Below, piece after piece: positions 25,387 to 34,797 of a stretch of DNA of 46,867 nucleotides. The stretch lies in contig CAMYKY010000021.1 of the NCBI GenBank assembly GCA_947259165.1, forward strand, positions 1 through 46,867, written 5' to 3'. The notes under the pieces are model-generated. The model was not told the origin of the DNA. It made no database searches and saw only the letters and a program-made list of their open reading frames with translations. The position numbers were made by a program, and so were the translations under genes. The stretch comes from an uncultured Acidobacteriota bacterium. Lineage in GTDB: Bacteria; Acidobacteriota; Vicinamibacteria; Marinacidobacterales; SMYC01. Each line of letters starts with the position of its first letter. Position 1 is the first letter of the stretch.

Positions 25387-26712
25387 ATGGAGGCTTGGAC
25401 GAGACGAGACATCCTGACGATGGGCGGAGCCCTGACCCTGAGCTCTTCGCTCGAATCGTTCGGACAAGAGCGCGGTGTGCGTGCGATGGACCTCGCTCAG
25501 TCTCGACGTCAGGAGCTCGTCGACCTGCTATCGCGACTGGTGGCAACGCCATCACCGGTAGGCACGACCGCGGAACAAGCGCAGGATCTCGTTGCCAGAT
25601 ATCTCGTCGACCAGGACTACGCCGTCGAGGTCACGACCGACGATCCGATGGACTACGCGAACGATCCGGAGTTCACCCCACCGGGCGATGAGCTCTCGGG
25701 TCCCGCGGTCAATGTCGTGGCCCAGCCGCAATCTCAGGGAGCGGCCCCAAGATTGGCGCTATTCGCTCACATCGACACCGAGCGCGGGCTCGGCGAATGG
25801 GACACCGACGCGACCAGCCCGGTCCTCCGCGGAAGCCGCATGTATGGGCTCGGCACCTCCGACGACAAGGGCGGGATCGCGGCGATGGTGGTCGCAGCCG
25901 CGATACTCGCTGAGGGCGGCGGCCCCGCACCCACGGTCATGAGTTTGCACGGCAAAGGCGGCGGGAGCCGTGGAAGCCTCCCCGCGTTTCGTCACCGGAA
26001 CAGTTTCGACGCGGTCCTCTATCTTCATCCCGCGGAGACGGGACGAGGCCTGCGCGACGTCAAACACGTCGTCCAAGGCGCGCTCGACCTCGTCCTCATC
26101 GTCGATGGATGGCGGGGAGAACCCCTCGAGATCGGAAGCCCCGATAGCTCTCTCTACACCGAGGGGGGAGACGCTTTGAAGGCCTGCCTGCTCGCCATCG
26201 AAGGGTTTCGCGAAACCGTTCTGCGCGGATTCGAGGTCAACGTCGGAAGACTCGACGCGGGTGATCGACTCGGCTCGGTCCCTCATCGATGTCGCGCCGA
26301 CATACGAGTCCTGTTCGAAGGCGACACGACAGCGGATGAGCTTCTCGACGCGCTGCGCGCGCAGCTCGCCGCACTGAGTGATGCTCTGGCCACGCCCCGC
26401 GGCCGTTTTCACTTCGATCTCGGGCTAGGGCGGCTCAAAACCAATCCGGCCAAAGTCTCGTGGGACGCTCCGAGCTGTCGCAAACTTCGAAGCGCGATTA
26501 CCGCCGTCACCGAGCGTCCCCCCGAGCCTCATACGAGGCACTACGCGGGTGACATCCGATACCCGATTCGCCTCGCCAACGCCCCGGCGTTCGGGATCGG
26601 ATCGCTCGGCGGCAACTTCTACGGACCCAACGAGTGGGTCGATCTCGACGACCTCGTTCGTCTCGTCGCGGTCACGATCCTCACGATGGAGGACTGGTCG
26701 CAAGGAATCTGA
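25387..26712 (+). CDS. M20-like exported protein with degenerate metal site
   Basis: 441 aa with a Tat-like N-terminus (WTRRDILTMGGALTLSSSL). The body aligns in order with M20/ArgE/CPG2 dizinc peptidases: FAHIDTE (128-130 HxD), GTSDDKGGIAAM (bridging Asp), HPAETG (Glu217). The catalytic and metal Glu pair (family DEExGSRG) reads GKGGGSRG at 189-196, and the terminal metal His region reads FYGPNEWVDLDDL with Tyr where His is expected. Three of the key residues are therefore missing. Either it binds but does not cut peptides, or it works with one metal. It lies divergent from the ADOP permease. The start and 5' leader have no obvious ribosome site. Confidence 0.82.
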   Translation: MEAWTRRDILTMGGALTLSSSLESFGQERGVRAMDLAQSRRQELVDLLSRLVATPSPVGTTAEQAQDLVARYLVDQDYAVEVTTDDPMDYANDPEFTPPGDELSGPAVNVVAQPQSQGAAPRLALFAHIDTERGLGEWDTDATSPVLRGSRMYGLGTSDDKGGIAAMVVAAAILAEGGGPAPTVMSLHGKGGGSRGSLPAFRHRNSFDAVLYLHPAETGRGLRDVKHVVQGALDLVLIVDGWRGEPLEIGSPDSSLYTEGGDALKACLLAIEGFRETVLRGFEVNVGRLDAGDRLGSVPHRCRADIRVLFEGDTTADELLDALRAQLAALSDALATPRGRFHFDLGLGRLKTNPAKVSWDAPSCRKLRSAITAVTERPPEPHTRHYAGDIRYPIRLANAPAFGIGSLGGNFYGPNEWVDLDDLVRLVAVTILTMEDWSQGI

Positions 26713-26813
26713 ACGCTTCCCGAACTCCTCGAGGCTGAATCAGGCTTCTTTCGTACGCGTCTCCGCGAGGTTGAACTTCTGATACCACGTGGACTCTCCC
26801 GAAGAATCTGGGA

Positions 26814-27284
26814 CTACCGTAGCTCGACCAGCCTGCCGACGTTCGGCTCCTCCAGCTTCTCGAAGTCAGCCACGCTCATCTGGATCGTGTCGGTGTGCGT
26901 GCCGGCATTGAAGATGATCGTGGGGTGGTCTTCAAAAGACGCATCCAACCAGACCGGCACATCATAGAGCTTTCCGAGCGGCGGCTCCGCGCCCACCTCG
27001 CAGCCTTCGAATACCGCTTCGAACTCCGCTTCTTTCGCGAGGCGAATGCTCGCAACTCCGGCTAGATGGGACAGCTTCTCGACGTCGAGACGGTCGTTCG
27101 CCGGGATGACCGCCAGTATCAAGCGGTCGTCCGCGTTTACCACGACGCTCTTAGCGAGCTCTCTTCCGCTCACGTGCTGCGCCGCGGCCGTCTCGGACGC
27201 GGTAAACGCTTGTGGATGGGTGAAGTGCCGGTAAGTCACGCCCTGGGAATCCAGGAAATCCTTGATATCCTTTGGTATCGACAT
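26814..27284 (-). CDS. YbaK/EbsC-type aminoacyl-tRNA deacylase
   Basis: 156 aa starting at ATG 27284 with AAAGGAG about 9 nt upstream. The family fold is visible: YRHFTHPQAFTASETAAAQHV, then ELAKSVVV carrying the conserved lysine that handles the mischarged tRNA ester, ILAVIPANDRLDV and CEVGAEPPLG. Members hydrolyse mischarged tRNAs, such as Cys- or Ala-tRNAPro, in the cytoplasm. The ribosome site lies in a small stem (AGCTCC/GGAGCC). It stands alone. Confidence 0.88.
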   Translation of the reverse strand: MSIPKDIKDFLDSQGVTYRHFTHPQAFTASETAAAQHVSGRELAKSVVVNADDRLILAVIPANDRLDVEKLSHLAGVASIRLAKEAEFEAVFEGCEVGAEPPLGKLYDVPVWLDASFEDHPTIIFNAGTHTDTIQMSVADFEKLEEPNVGRLVELR

Positions 27285-27579
27285 AACATGGCTCCTTTGG
27301 AGCTACTTCTGCATCTCCCGTACCAAGTTGTGCGGCCGCCCAAGGACATCCCAGAGATGAACTTACCCCTTTTCAGGAAAATGGCCCGCTGAGGAGTGCG
27401 CCATTGGGCGCGTCTTGGGTGCGCGAGAACGCGCAAGGATCGCGTCGACCCGGAGGCGGCCACCCTGCCGCAAACGCAGGATGGCACTGGACACGGGTGA
27501 GACTGACCGGCTCGGACCCACCACTCCCGAGGAGCAACGGGCGCTCGCCGTTTTCCACGGTGGGATCTGACGCGCTCGC
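27285..27579. other. Intergenic region, no gene seen
   Basis: These 295 bp upstream of the deacylase hold no protein-like reading frame. Open frames across them are rich in Arg, Ser and Pro and lack family resemblance. The part nearest 27300 is presumably the leader and promoter of the deacylase gene. No clear -35/-10 pair was recognised. Confidence 0.5.
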
Positions 27580-27884
27580 TCAGCGCTGGGCGCCCGAGCG
27601 CAGCAACAGCCGGACGAGCTCGGCGTGCTCATGTTCGAGCGCGAAGCCAAGCGCCGTCGTGCGGCCCATGCGCACGTTCACGTCGGCGCCGGCGTCGATC
27701 AGAACTCGGGCGCTTTCGGGGTGCCCGTGGATGGAGGCATACAACAGCGCGGTGCCTCGCCACCCAAATCGATGGCCGCGCAGGCGCCATCTTGCCAGTA
27801 GGTGGTCACCCCCTGGCCTGTTACTGCGTTCGGCGCTAACACCACCCCGCAAAGGACGGTCAAGAAAAGGAGTCGTTTGCACAT
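27580..27884 (-). pseudogene. Frameshifted ankyrin-repeat protein with signal peptide
   Basis: Two frames are needed to read one plausible product. From ATG 27884 (GGGGGA upstream) the first frame gives a signal peptide MCKRLLFLTVLCGVVLAPNA and DGACAAIDLGG. Near 27756-27765 the ankyrin sequence continues only in another frame: GTALLYASIHGHPESARVLI, DAGADVNVRMGRTTALGFAL and AELVRLLLRSGAQR-stop. The result would be about 100 aa with two ankyrin units, short for an exported ankyrin protein. A single-base indel (real or sequencing error) is the simplest explanation. Confidence 0.6.
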
Positions 27885-27989
27885 GGAGTCCCCCAGCGGG
27901 TCGTGCACAGAATTTTTCGGGTGTGTTTTTGTTGTACCGTCACGAGGACGGAGACAGCAACGGAAGGGGAGGGAGCGCGTCGAGGTCGT

Positions 27990-28044
27990 ACAAAAAAAGG
28001 AGTCACAACCGGTAGGCGGTAGACGGCGCAAACCGCCTACCGGT
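27990..28044 (-). terminator. Rho-independent terminator of the TPR gene
   Basis: A perfect 13-bp inverted repeat (ACCGGTAGGCGGT / ACCGCCTACCGGT, 28008-28044) lies 11 bp past the minus-strand stop at 28056. Reading the minus strand, a run of seven T follows about 10 nt after the stem (27992-27998). This is the clearest intrinsic terminator in the window, although the stem-to-T distance is longer than ideal. Confidence 0.75.
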
Positions 28045-28055
28045 CGAAACAAGAA

Positions 28056-28994
28056 CTACTTGTTGGTCTCGGCTGCGTTCAGCGCATCGATGACGCCTTG
28101 TGCAGCAGCCGCCTGAGGATGGTCCGGTGCCAAGGTCAGAAACTTGTCGAAATGCGCGAGCGCCACATCGTTTTCCGCTTTGCCCACCGAGATGAGACCG
28201 AGCTGATAGTACGCCAACGCGCGGTTCGGGTCGATCTCGATCGTTTTCTCGAACGCGGCGGTGGCCGCATCGACATCTCCGGCGTTCTGCGCGTACACGG
28301 CGTAGTTGAACATCGCAACCGGGTCGACCGCCTTGATGTCCATTGCCTTTTTCATGGCCTCCGCAGCCGGGGCCCATTCCCGCGCCTTGCCCCGGATATC
28401 ACCGATCGCGAGGTACGAGTCGTAAGCCAGAGACGGCGTTTCCGCGGACTGCGCGTAGTACTCCAGCGCCTTTTCGGTGTTGCCCATCTTCTCGTGCGTG
28501 CTGGCGATATTGAAAACAACCTCCGTCGATTCCGGCATCAACTCGTGAAGCTCCATGAGATTTTGCAGCGTCGCCGCATCATCACCCGACTCCGCCGCTT
28601 CGGTGACTCCCGATAGGAGCTCTGTCGCGCGCGCGTGATCGGATTCGGACAACTCACCCGCAGCAAGCGGAAACATCACTTGCTCACCGAGATCACCTTG
28701 CCCGGAAGCCGCGACCGGTACCTGGAGCGGGAGCGGTCGATAACCGTCCTTCTCGCACCGGATCGAATAGGTTCCGACTCGAAGACCGGCTCGGACGAAC
28801 GAGCCGTTATCTTTGGTCTTCACTTTGACTTTTCGGCCGCCGCCGGATTTTTCGATCGTGCACTCTGCGCCCGCGATGGGGTTTCCCTGGTCATCGACTA
28901 GCTTGCCCAGCACGGACCCAACTTGCGCAAACGCTTCTACCGTGAAGAGCGCGAAGATCGACGCGAGTACGACCGCAAAACGAGTCAATTTCAT
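28056..28994 (-). CDS. Exported TPR protein with CarboxypepD_reg-like domain
   Basis: 312 aa with GGAGG 8 nt before the ATG. A signal peptide (residues 1-23, cleavage after AFA) precedes a beta-sandwich of the carboxypeptidase regulatory type (VGSVLGKLVDDQGNPIAGAECTIEK to CEKDGYRPLPL). Residues about 115-305 are TPR units, with FNIASTHEKMGNTEKALEYY, MFNYAVYAQNAGDVDAATAAF and AYYQLGLISVGKAENDVALAHF. The combination suggests periplasmic scaffolding of an envelope complex. A strong hairpin terminator follows. It is preceded on the same strand by DUF1684 and LolA-like genes. Confidence 0.85.
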   Translation of the reverse strand: MKLTRFAVVLASIFALFTVEAFAQVGSVLGKLVDDQGNPIAGAECTIEKSGGGRKVKVKTKDNGSFVRAGLRVGTYSIRCEKDGYRPLPLQVPVAASGQGDLGEQVMFPLAAGELSESDHARATELLSGVTEAAESGDDAATLQNLMELHELMPESTEVVFNIASTHEKMGNTEKALEYYAQSAETPSLAYDSYLAIGDIRGKAREWAPAAEAMKKAMDIKAVDPVAMFNYAVYAQNAGDVDAATAAFEKTIEIDPNRALAYYQLGLISVGKAENDVALAHFDKFLTLAPDHPQAAAAQGVIDALNAAETNK

Positions 28995-29076
28995 TTTTTA
29001 CCTCCAAACCCGGTGGCGAACAACCACCGTGTCAGTAATGCGGCATCGACTTGGGTTGTCAGCCGCTAGGATCCAG

Positions 29077-29982
29077 TTAAGAGTGATTCTCGTGATAGTT
29101 CTTCTCGCCGGCCTCGACCGGCACTTTCAAGCGATTCTGCTTCGTTGGCACGGGACAGGTCGTGTGCGGGTTGTAGGCGCACGGCGGGTTGTAGGAACGG
29201 TTGAAATCGATGACGACTTCGCCATTTTCAGGCTTCTCCGTCCGCAAAAACCGCGCCGCAGGGTACGACCCTTTACCACTTGTCCCGTCTCTAAACACGA
29301 ACCATAGGCCGCCTCCACGCGTGGACAGCGGTTCCATCCGTACGGAAGTACCCATGAGCTCGAAGTCCACGTAGCCGGGGCTCTCGAACGATTCAATGTC
29401 TCCCAAAACGTTGAGTAAGTCGACCTTCTTGGGCTCGGCGTACGGGGTGAATTTGGCCACTACCTTGTAGCGCGGGTCGACGGCAAACCACTTCAAACCC
29501 GTGAACTCCTTCCGCAGCGACGAGTTCAGATCACGTAGTCGGATCGCGAGTCGAGGGCCGCTGTAGTGGAGCCACATTTTGAGCTCGCCTATCGCGACGG
29601 CATGCTTTTCGCCCATTTCGAGCTCTACCCTTGTCGCCGGCTCGCCGTTTTGCGTCACCGTGACGCCGTCTGCAGCCCGAAAGGTCGCCTTGCGGTCCTC
29701 AAAGTCGAACACTCCGACATCGCCCGGCGCCGAACCCTCCGGTAGAACGAAGTCATTGCTGGCGTCAGCACCCACCGTGTTCTCGCCTTCGCGCAGCCAA
29801 TAAAGCCCCGCGACGGTGAGCCAGCCGGAGTCCTTCTTCAGGTTCGCTTCATTTTCGGCCTGCCAGTTTTTGAGGCTCGTCACGTAGTCGGGATCCTCCG
29901 CTGCCGCTGCGCCGAGCAACGCGAGCGTGAGCAGTAAGAAAGCTGCGCCCACGGCTTGGAAATGCTTCCTCAACGATTTCAC
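29077..29982 (-). CDS. DUF1684 exported protein
   Basis: 301 aa from a GTG with GGAGG 7 nt upstream. A signal peptide (FLLLTLALLGAAAA) is followed by the family core: WQAENEANLKKDSGWLTVAGLYWL at the N-terminus, and the diagnostic VIDFNRSYNPPCAYNPHTTC with PVPTKQNRLKVPVEAGEK at the end. DUF1684 proteins have a conserved Cys pair near the C-terminus and no established reaction that I know of. Export and the aromatic-rich fold suggest binding or hydrolysis in the periplasm. It is flanked on the same strand by a TPR protein and a LolA-like protein with gaps of about 80 bp. Confidence 0.87.
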   Translation of the reverse strand: MKSLRKHFQAVGAAFLLLTLALLGAAAAEDPDYVTSLKNWQAENEANLKKDSGWLTVAGLYWLREGENTVGADASNDFVLPEGSAPGDVGVFDFEDRKATFRAADGVTVTQNGEPATRVELEMGEKHAVAIGELKMWLHYSGPRLAIRLRDLNSSLRKEFTGLKWFAVDPRYKVVAKFTPYAEPKKVDLLNVLGDIESFESPGYVDFELMGTSVRMEPLSTRGGGLWFVFRDGTSGKGSYPAARFLRTEKPENGEVVIDFNRSYNPPCAYNPHTTCPVPTKQNRLKVPVEAGEKNYHENHS

Positions 29983-30062
29983 AGCCTAACCTCCAGCATA
30001 AATGCCCCGAGTGTGCATTGTACTCCAGTGAGGTGGACGACACCTAACCCGGGTCCTGGCCA

Positions 30063-30836
30063 CTATCTCTTGTATTGGAGTACGTTTACAGGCTCTGGGC
30101 TCTTGAAAACCCTGTCGGGCACGCCTTCGAGCACCGCGACGTCCTCGTGCTGCCGCTCCCCGCGGCTGGCGGAGAGCAAAATCGCCCCGTGCTGCGCCCA
30201 ATCCAACCACGGGAGCTGGAAGCGAGGCTCAGGATCAGCAACCTTGGGATAGTAGTCCCACTGGGTCACCAGTCGCGATTCGTCGTCGACATAGACGTGA
30301 TATTTGTTCTCGGGCGTGCGGCCGACGTTGTCGAAGGTCAGCTCGAGGACATCCGCGGAGGCTCCCGCCTGCGTCGTTCCCTTACCGACGTACTTCAACG
30401 TTACCCCGGTATCTTTCAACTTGTACGGCATGAACACCCAGTAGGCGTCGTTAATCCAAGCGCTCTCGCCGTCCTGCAGGGCTTGATCCCGAGCCGCCGG
30501 GTCGGTCACTTCTTGGCCCTCCTTCCACACGCGGCCAGTCTTCGTATTCAAATTCATCAACACGAGCGTGTCCTCGTTCTCGAACCGGAGATTTCCCGTG
30601 CTCTTGTCCCAAACGTGAGTCCGCCGGCCGAAGAACTTCCACGTCAAGAAACGCGTGTCGTCCCAGGCCTTGCGACCTCCGAGCGCTTCCATGACCTCAT
30701 CTGCGACTTCGACCGCTTGCGCGTCCGAGCCCGCTGCGTCAAACCCTGGCATCGGCGGGTTCGCGGACTGTGCTCCGACACTGGCCGCCGCCGCCAACCC
30801 CAAAATCATCCATCCCCAATGTTGCTTGCCTGCCAT
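30063..30836 (-). CDS. Exported protein, LolA-like fold (possibly DUF6503)
   Basis: 257 aa with GGAG 9 nt before the ATG. A signal peptide (ILGLAAAASVGAQS) precedes VMEALGGRKAWDDTRFLTWKFFG, then GRVWKEGQEVTDPAA, SAWINDAYWVFMPYKLKDTG, DVLELTFDNVGRTPENKYHVY and SRLVTQWDYYP. The alternating strands with Trp and Tyr resemble the outer-membrane lipoprotein carrier (LolA/LolB) type of fold. I recall a DUF6503 family of this wording but cannot confirm the number. Function unknown. It is divergent from the cupin gene. Confidence 0.75.
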   Translation of the reverse strand: MAGKQHWGWMILGLAAAASVGAQSANPPMPGFDAAGSDAQAVEVADEVMEALGGRKAWDDTRFLTWKFFGRRTHVWDKSTGNLRFENEDTLVLMNLNTKTGRVWKEGQEVTDPAARDQALQDGESAWINDAYWVFMPYKLKDTGVTLKYVGKGTTQAGASADVLELTFDNVGRTPENKYHVYVDDESRLVTQWDYYPKVADPEPRFQLPWLDWAQHGAILLSASRGERQHEDVAVLEGVPDRVFKSPEPVNVLQYKR

Positions 30837-30919
30837 GCGAAGCTCTCCTTCAGCGCGGGATTGTACCTCACTCGAAAAAGGATCTCCCGCAGCGGCAATG
30901 GACGACGTAGAATCCCCTC

Positions 30920-31243
30920 ATGCGCCGCGAAATTCGCCTCGAACCCTGGGATCCGGGTCGGGACGGCGAGCTCTCCGAGGACGCGATGCAAAAGAAGCTC
31001 GAGTCGTTTGGCTATTACGCGAACGCCTACACTTACACGCCGGGAACGCGCTTCGCGGCACACACTCACGGTGTCGACAAGATCGATGGGGTTTTGTCGG
31101 GTCGATTTCGAGTTCAAATGCAGGGCCGCGAGGTGATCCTCGAAGCGGGTGACCTCGTGTGGGTACCACAGGGGACGCTCCACAGCGCGGAAGTCATCGG
31201 TGCCGACCCCGTCGTCACGCTCGACGCAGTTCGAAGAGATTGA
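30920..31243 (+). CDS. Small cupin protein
   Basis: 107 aa, cytoplasmic (no signal). A single cupin barrel: motif 1 PGTRFAAHTHGVDKIDGVLSG with the HxH metal ligands and a Glu replaced by Asp, and motif 2 GDLVWVPQGTLHSAEV with the terminal His. It may be a metal-dependent small-molecule binder or isomerase; no substrate is evident. The last 29 bp overlap the end of the convergent DUF4328 gene. Confidence 0.8.
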   Translation: MRREIRLEPWDPGRDGELSEDAMQKKLESFGYYANAYTYTPGTRFAAHTHGVDKIDGVLSGRFRVQMQGREVILEAGDLVWVPQGTLHSAEVIGADPVVTLDAVRRD

Positions 31244-31910
31244 CTCCGCCAGCCGACTGGCGCCGTTCGATCCCCCGTACGACAATAATGAGCAGCAGTG
31301 CGGCGACCGCGCGCAGCACTTCCAGGATCGCTTGTCCCCACACCCCTGACGTCGGTGTCAGCGTGGCGTAGGGAACAAGGTTCCAAGCCAGACTGGCAAT
31401 CCAGAACCCCCACCATAGCGGAAGCACGACGGGAACTCTTACGTCGCGCCACGACGCTCCTGTCCGACTCGCCGCCTTCAGCGAACTGGCTTGATAGATT
31501 TCTTTGACCGCTCGGTACGGCCCAATCAAGTTCACGATAGGGATGACCCCGACCGCCACCGCCCACGCTGGGCTGAACGACATGTCGGAAGCCCCGAGTG
31601 CTCGCGCATCACGATTGGCCCGATAAATCCAGACACAGAAACTCGCGAACGTGAGCGCGAGCAGAGGTCTCGTCATCGCCCAGCTCACACCGAGTGTCTC
31701 CGGTGTCAACCACGTAGCCGCGTCGCGGAGCGCATCCCAGGGCGACATGACTCCCAAATAGACCATCGCTCGGAACCCGCGCAGCGACAAAACCAGAAAC
31801 GACACCCCCACGAGAAAACCTGCCGCCGGGGTGCTAGACCGATCCGGCGGCGCAATGGAATCGTCCGGGGGAGAATAAGGATTCGAAGCCTGAGCTGCCA
31901 CACCTGCCAT
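31215..31910 (-). CDS. DUF4328 membrane protein
   Basis: 231 aa from ATG 31910; a TTG 18 codons upstream is also in frame. A Pro- and Ser-rich cytoplasmic stretch (NPYSPPDDSIAPPDRS) is followed by about six membrane segments. The DUF4328 signature lies in the middle: CVWIYRANRDARALGASDMS then FSPAWAVAVGVIPIVNLIGP and YRAVKEIYQAS. The family has no known activity. The 3' end overlaps the cupin gene by 29 bp in convergent orientation. Confidence 0.8.
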   Translation of the reverse strand: MAGVAAQASNPYSPPDDSIAPPDRSSTPAAGFLVGVSFLVLSLRGFRAMVYLGVMSPWDALRDAATWLTPETLGVSWAMTRPLLALTFASFCVWIYRANRDARALGASDMSFSPAWAVAVGVIPIVNLIGPYRAVKEIYQASSLKAASRTGASWRDVRVPVVLPLWWGFWIASLAWNLVPYATLTPTSGVWGQAILEVLRAVAALLLIIVVRGIERRQSAGGVNLFELRRA

Positions 31911-32136
31911 CGTATTACCGTTCGAGCTAACGTCGCCAGGATCCGTCGAAGCTCGGTCCAGCAACGTGCTGCCCCGTTCCCGTTCCCGACTAATAATTTA
32001 ACGACGACTGCCGTCACGGCCGAAGTCCGTTCAAAGTACCTCTGAAACCCGAAACCGCAGAGCCTGCTTGATTTCGCAGCCCCGCACTGATATTTTCCCC
32101 AACGCATCAAAGTGCTGGGGAGAAGGAAGTAACGAA

Positions 32137-34137
32137 GTGCCGAAGGGCGTCGACAACGAATTCAAGCTACGAGAGGAGCTCGACGCCGCTCAGAAGCGCG
32201 TTGCTCAACTCGAGCGAGAAATGTCACCCCCGGCGGCGAACGTCCTTGGTGACTCCGAAGCCCGGTTTCGGGCTCTCGTCGACAACTCCCCCGATGTCAT
32301 CATGATCCTCAATGTCGAGGGCACGATTCTCTTCATCAACTACACCCTCCCTCATCTCAACGTCGAGGAGGTCACCGGCACCAGTGTTTACAACTACCTC
32401 GAGCAAGCTCACGCACAACGCTACAAAGACGCCATCGGACACGTTTTTGCCAACGGCAGCTCCCGCTCGCTCGAGGTTCCAGCGGCCGGCCCTTCGTGGT
32501 GGCTAGCCCGGGTGAACCCGATACGGAGCGAAGGTGACGACGTCGAGGCCGTGCTCGTGATAGCTACGGACATCACCGAGCGCAAGCGCGCGGAAGACGC
32601 GCTCCAGGAGAGTGAGAACACATTCCGTGTGCTCGCGGAGACGACTTCAGCTGCGATTTTCATGTTCCAGGGCACCGAGATGCTCTACGCCAACCCCGCC
32701 GCGGCACTCATCACTGGGTATCCCGACGAAGAGATCCGGCGGATGAACTTCTGGGACGTCATTCATCCCGACTACCGCGAGCGCGTCAAAGAGCGCGGCC
32801 TGTCTCGTCAGGAGCACGCTGACGTGCCAAAGCGTTGGGAAGTCCAGCTCCAGACGAAATCGGGAGAATTGCGCTGGGTGGACTATGTCGGGACTCTGTT
32901 CGACTACCGCGGAGAACCAGCCGTGCTCGGAACCGCCGTGGACATCACGGATCGCAAACGCGCGGAAGAAGAGCGAAAACATCTCGAGGCACAAGTCCAA
33001 CGCGCACAAAAACTCGAGAGCTTGGGCGTACTCGCCGGCGGGATTGCGCACGATTTCAACAACCTCCTCACCGGCATTCTCGGAAGCGCGAGTCTCGCGA
33101 TCATGAAGGTTTCCGACGACTCCCCCGCCAAGGAGCAGCTCGAGCGAATCCTCACCGCGGCCGAAAAGGCCGCGGAGCTCACCAGCAAGATGCTCGCGTA
33201 TGCAGGCAAAGGTCGTTTCGTGATGGGACCACTCGATCTGAACGAACTGGTTCAGGAAGTGATCCCGCTCGTCACCACGTCGATCTCTAGGAAGACCACG
33301 CTCCGGCAGTCCTTTGCGGAGAACCTGCCACACATCGAGGCCGACAAGACTCAGCTCCAGCAAGTCGCCATGAGTCTCATGACCAACGCGTCCGAGTCTT
33401 TCGAGGGACGCGAAGGTGAGGTCCTCGTCAGAACGGGCGCACTGGAGGCGCGGAGCAATCCCTACTCCGCCGAGAAACCTGTGGCGCAAGTGTTTCTCGA
33501 AGTGTCGGACACGGGCTCGGGCATGGACGTGGAGACCCGCGAAAAGATTTTCGATCCGTTCTTCACCACCAAGTTCACGGGACGAGGTCTCGGCCTCGCG
33601 GCGGTGCAAGGCATCGTACGGGCTCACGGCGGGTCGATCCGCGTGGACAGCACGCCGCATCGAGGAACGACGTTCACCGCGACATTCCCCGCATCGATCC
33701 GAAGGGCACCCCCGATCGTGGACGAAGTCGACACCTCACCCCCGTACAAGGGCGTGGGGACCGTTCTCGTCGTCGACGACGAGCACGACGTCAATGAGGT
33801 CGCTCGGGTGGCTCTGGAAGAAGCGGGGTTCGCCGTCCTCCAGGCGAACGACGGTCTCGACGCGCTCGAAATCTTTCGTGAGCGCTCGCGAGAAATCGAC
33901 GCTGTGCTGCTGGACTTGTCGATGCCGCGACTGAGTGGCGAGGAGACGCTCGCCGAGCTTCGTAAGGTTCACCCCGAGGTCCGTGTCGTGCTCACAAGCG
34001 GCTATGATCAACAGGAAATCTCGGCGAAGTTCGTGGGACAAGAACTTGCCGGGTTCGTTCAAAAGCCGTTTCGCGCGTCCCAACTCATCGAGAAGATTCG
34101 CGCGGCGCTAGCGAGCTCGAGCTCCGTTGCCGGTTGA
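32137..34137 (+). CDS. Hybrid sensor histidine kinase (PAS-PAS-HisKA-HATPase-REC)
   Basis: 666 aa from GTG 32137, chosen for GAAGGAAG about 7 nt upstream; an earlier in-frame ATG (32068) would add an unlikely tail. Order: a short coiled coil ([19 protein letters not shown]), PAS 1 (about 40-145, with PAC-like ATDITERK), PAS 2 (about 155-275), HisKA with phospho-His305 in [11 protein letters not shown], HATPase_c with N-box MTNASESF, G1 DTGSGMD and G2 [11 protein letters not shown], then a receiver domain with VLVVDDEHD and phospho-acceptor Asp593 in [11 protein letters not shown] and KPF. It is soluble, with no membrane segment, so it senses an internal signal. No separate regulator lies nearby; output may be phosphotransfer to another protein. 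Confidence 0.92.
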   Translation: MPKGVDNEFKLREELDAAQKRVAQLEREMSPPAANVLGDSEARFRALVDNSPDVIMILNVEGTILFINYTLPHLNVEEVTGTSVYNYLEQAHAQRYKDAIGHVFANGSSRSLEVPAAGPSWWLARVNPIRSEGDDVEAVLVIATDITERKRAEDALQESENTFRVLAETTSAAIFMFQGTEMLYANPAAALITGYPDEEIRRMNFWDVIHPDYRERVKERGLSRQEHADVPKRWEVQLQTKSGELRWVDYVGTLFDYRGEPAVLGTAVDITDRKRAEEERKHLEAQVQRAQKLESLGVLAGGIAHDFNNLLTGILGSASLAIMKVSDDSPAKEQLERILTAAEKAAELTSKMLAYAGKGRFVMGPLDLNELVQEVIPLVTTSISRKTTLRQSFAENLPHIEADKTQLQQVAMSLMTNASESFEGREGEVLVRTGALEARSNPYSAEKPVAQVFLEVSDTGSGMDVETREKIFDPFFTTKFTGRGLGLAAVQGIVRAHGGSIRVDSTPHRGTTFTATFPASIRRAPPIVDEVDTSPPYKGVGTVLVVDDEHDVNEVARVALEEAGFAVLQANDGLDALEIFRERSREIDAVLLDLSMPRLSGEETLAELRKVHPEVRVVLTSGYDQQEISAKFVGQELAGFVQKPFRASQLIEKIRAALASSSSVAG

Positions 34138-34704
34138 GCCGACACCGCGAGCAGCATCGAAGCTATCCTGGATCACGGCGCGCGGCGGCGGAGCCTCCCA
34201 CAGCGGTACGAGGCGCGACAACCAGTGCCCCTCAACTTTGGATCGGAAATACCGCTCGTGGTCCCATTCGACCTCCGCCATGTGCAGCAGATCCGGGACG
34301 AAGTGATCGAGCTCCGCGACAACGGCAAAACGTGCCGCGTCCTCGTACTCGCGGACATTCCCGCTCTCGAGAAAACCTGCCCCGTACATCGGTACGAACC
34401 ACCCCCCAATGCGGCAAAGCCCGCTAATCGTCGTCCCAATCACAAACATCAAACGCTCTCGCCCCACGCGGGGGACGACCCCGAGCTCATCTAGCATCTC
34501 GCGAACCCGGGTGCGATGTTGCCGCTCCTCCAGCTCGATCCGGCGCACATCAGCGATCTCGTCTGGCCTGCGCAAGGAGCGCCAATGACCGCGGTACGCA
34601 AGCGACGCCGCGAGCTCTCCTGCGTGCGCACTCAGGAGGATCTCGGCTAGCGCGCGTCTCGCTTCGTCGCGACTGAGCTCGACGGATGGCCCCACTGGAC
34701 TCAT
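34108..34704 (-). CDS. Ferritin-like/COQ7-like diiron protein
   Basis: 198 aa, mostly helical. Two carboxylate-His motifs fit a four-helix diiron bundle: HAGELAASLAY with ELEERQHRTR in the first half, and YEDAARFAVVAELDHF with VEWDHERYF in the second. This resembles demethoxyubiquinone hydroxylase (COQ7)-type and other ferritin-like proteins. A redox hydroxylase or a metal/oxidant scavenger are both possible. Its 3' end overlaps the sensor kinase gene by 30 bp in convergent orientation. Confidence 0.72.
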   Translation of the reverse strand: MSPVGPSVELSRDEARRALAEILLSAHAGELAASLAYRGHWRSLRRPDEIADVRRIELEERQHRTRVREMLDELGVVPRVGRERLMFVIGTTISGLCRIGGWFVPMYGAGFLESGNVREYEDAARFAVVAELDHFVPDLLHMAEVEWDHERYFRSKVEGHWLSRLVPLWEAPPPRAVIQDSFDAARGVGSTGNGARAR

Positions 34705-34797
34705 CTTTGTATTGTTCGGCCTCTGCCGCGGAGCCGCAACCAGCAGCCTCGCAGGCTGACAGAACCGGTGACAGCCTTTTCTTACGACATAGACGTG

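Noticed and set aside
27285..27310. Ribosome-site-masking stem before the YbaK gene as a riboswitch or thermometer
   Set aside because: Only a 5-bp stem; too weak to claim regulation.
30075..31136. Plus-strand open frame across the LolA-like gene and the cupin
   Set aside because: Antisense in its first part and out of frame with the recognisable cupin in its second.
32647..33660. Open frame antisense to the sensor kinase
   Set aside because: No motifs; the sense strand carries all kinase motifs.
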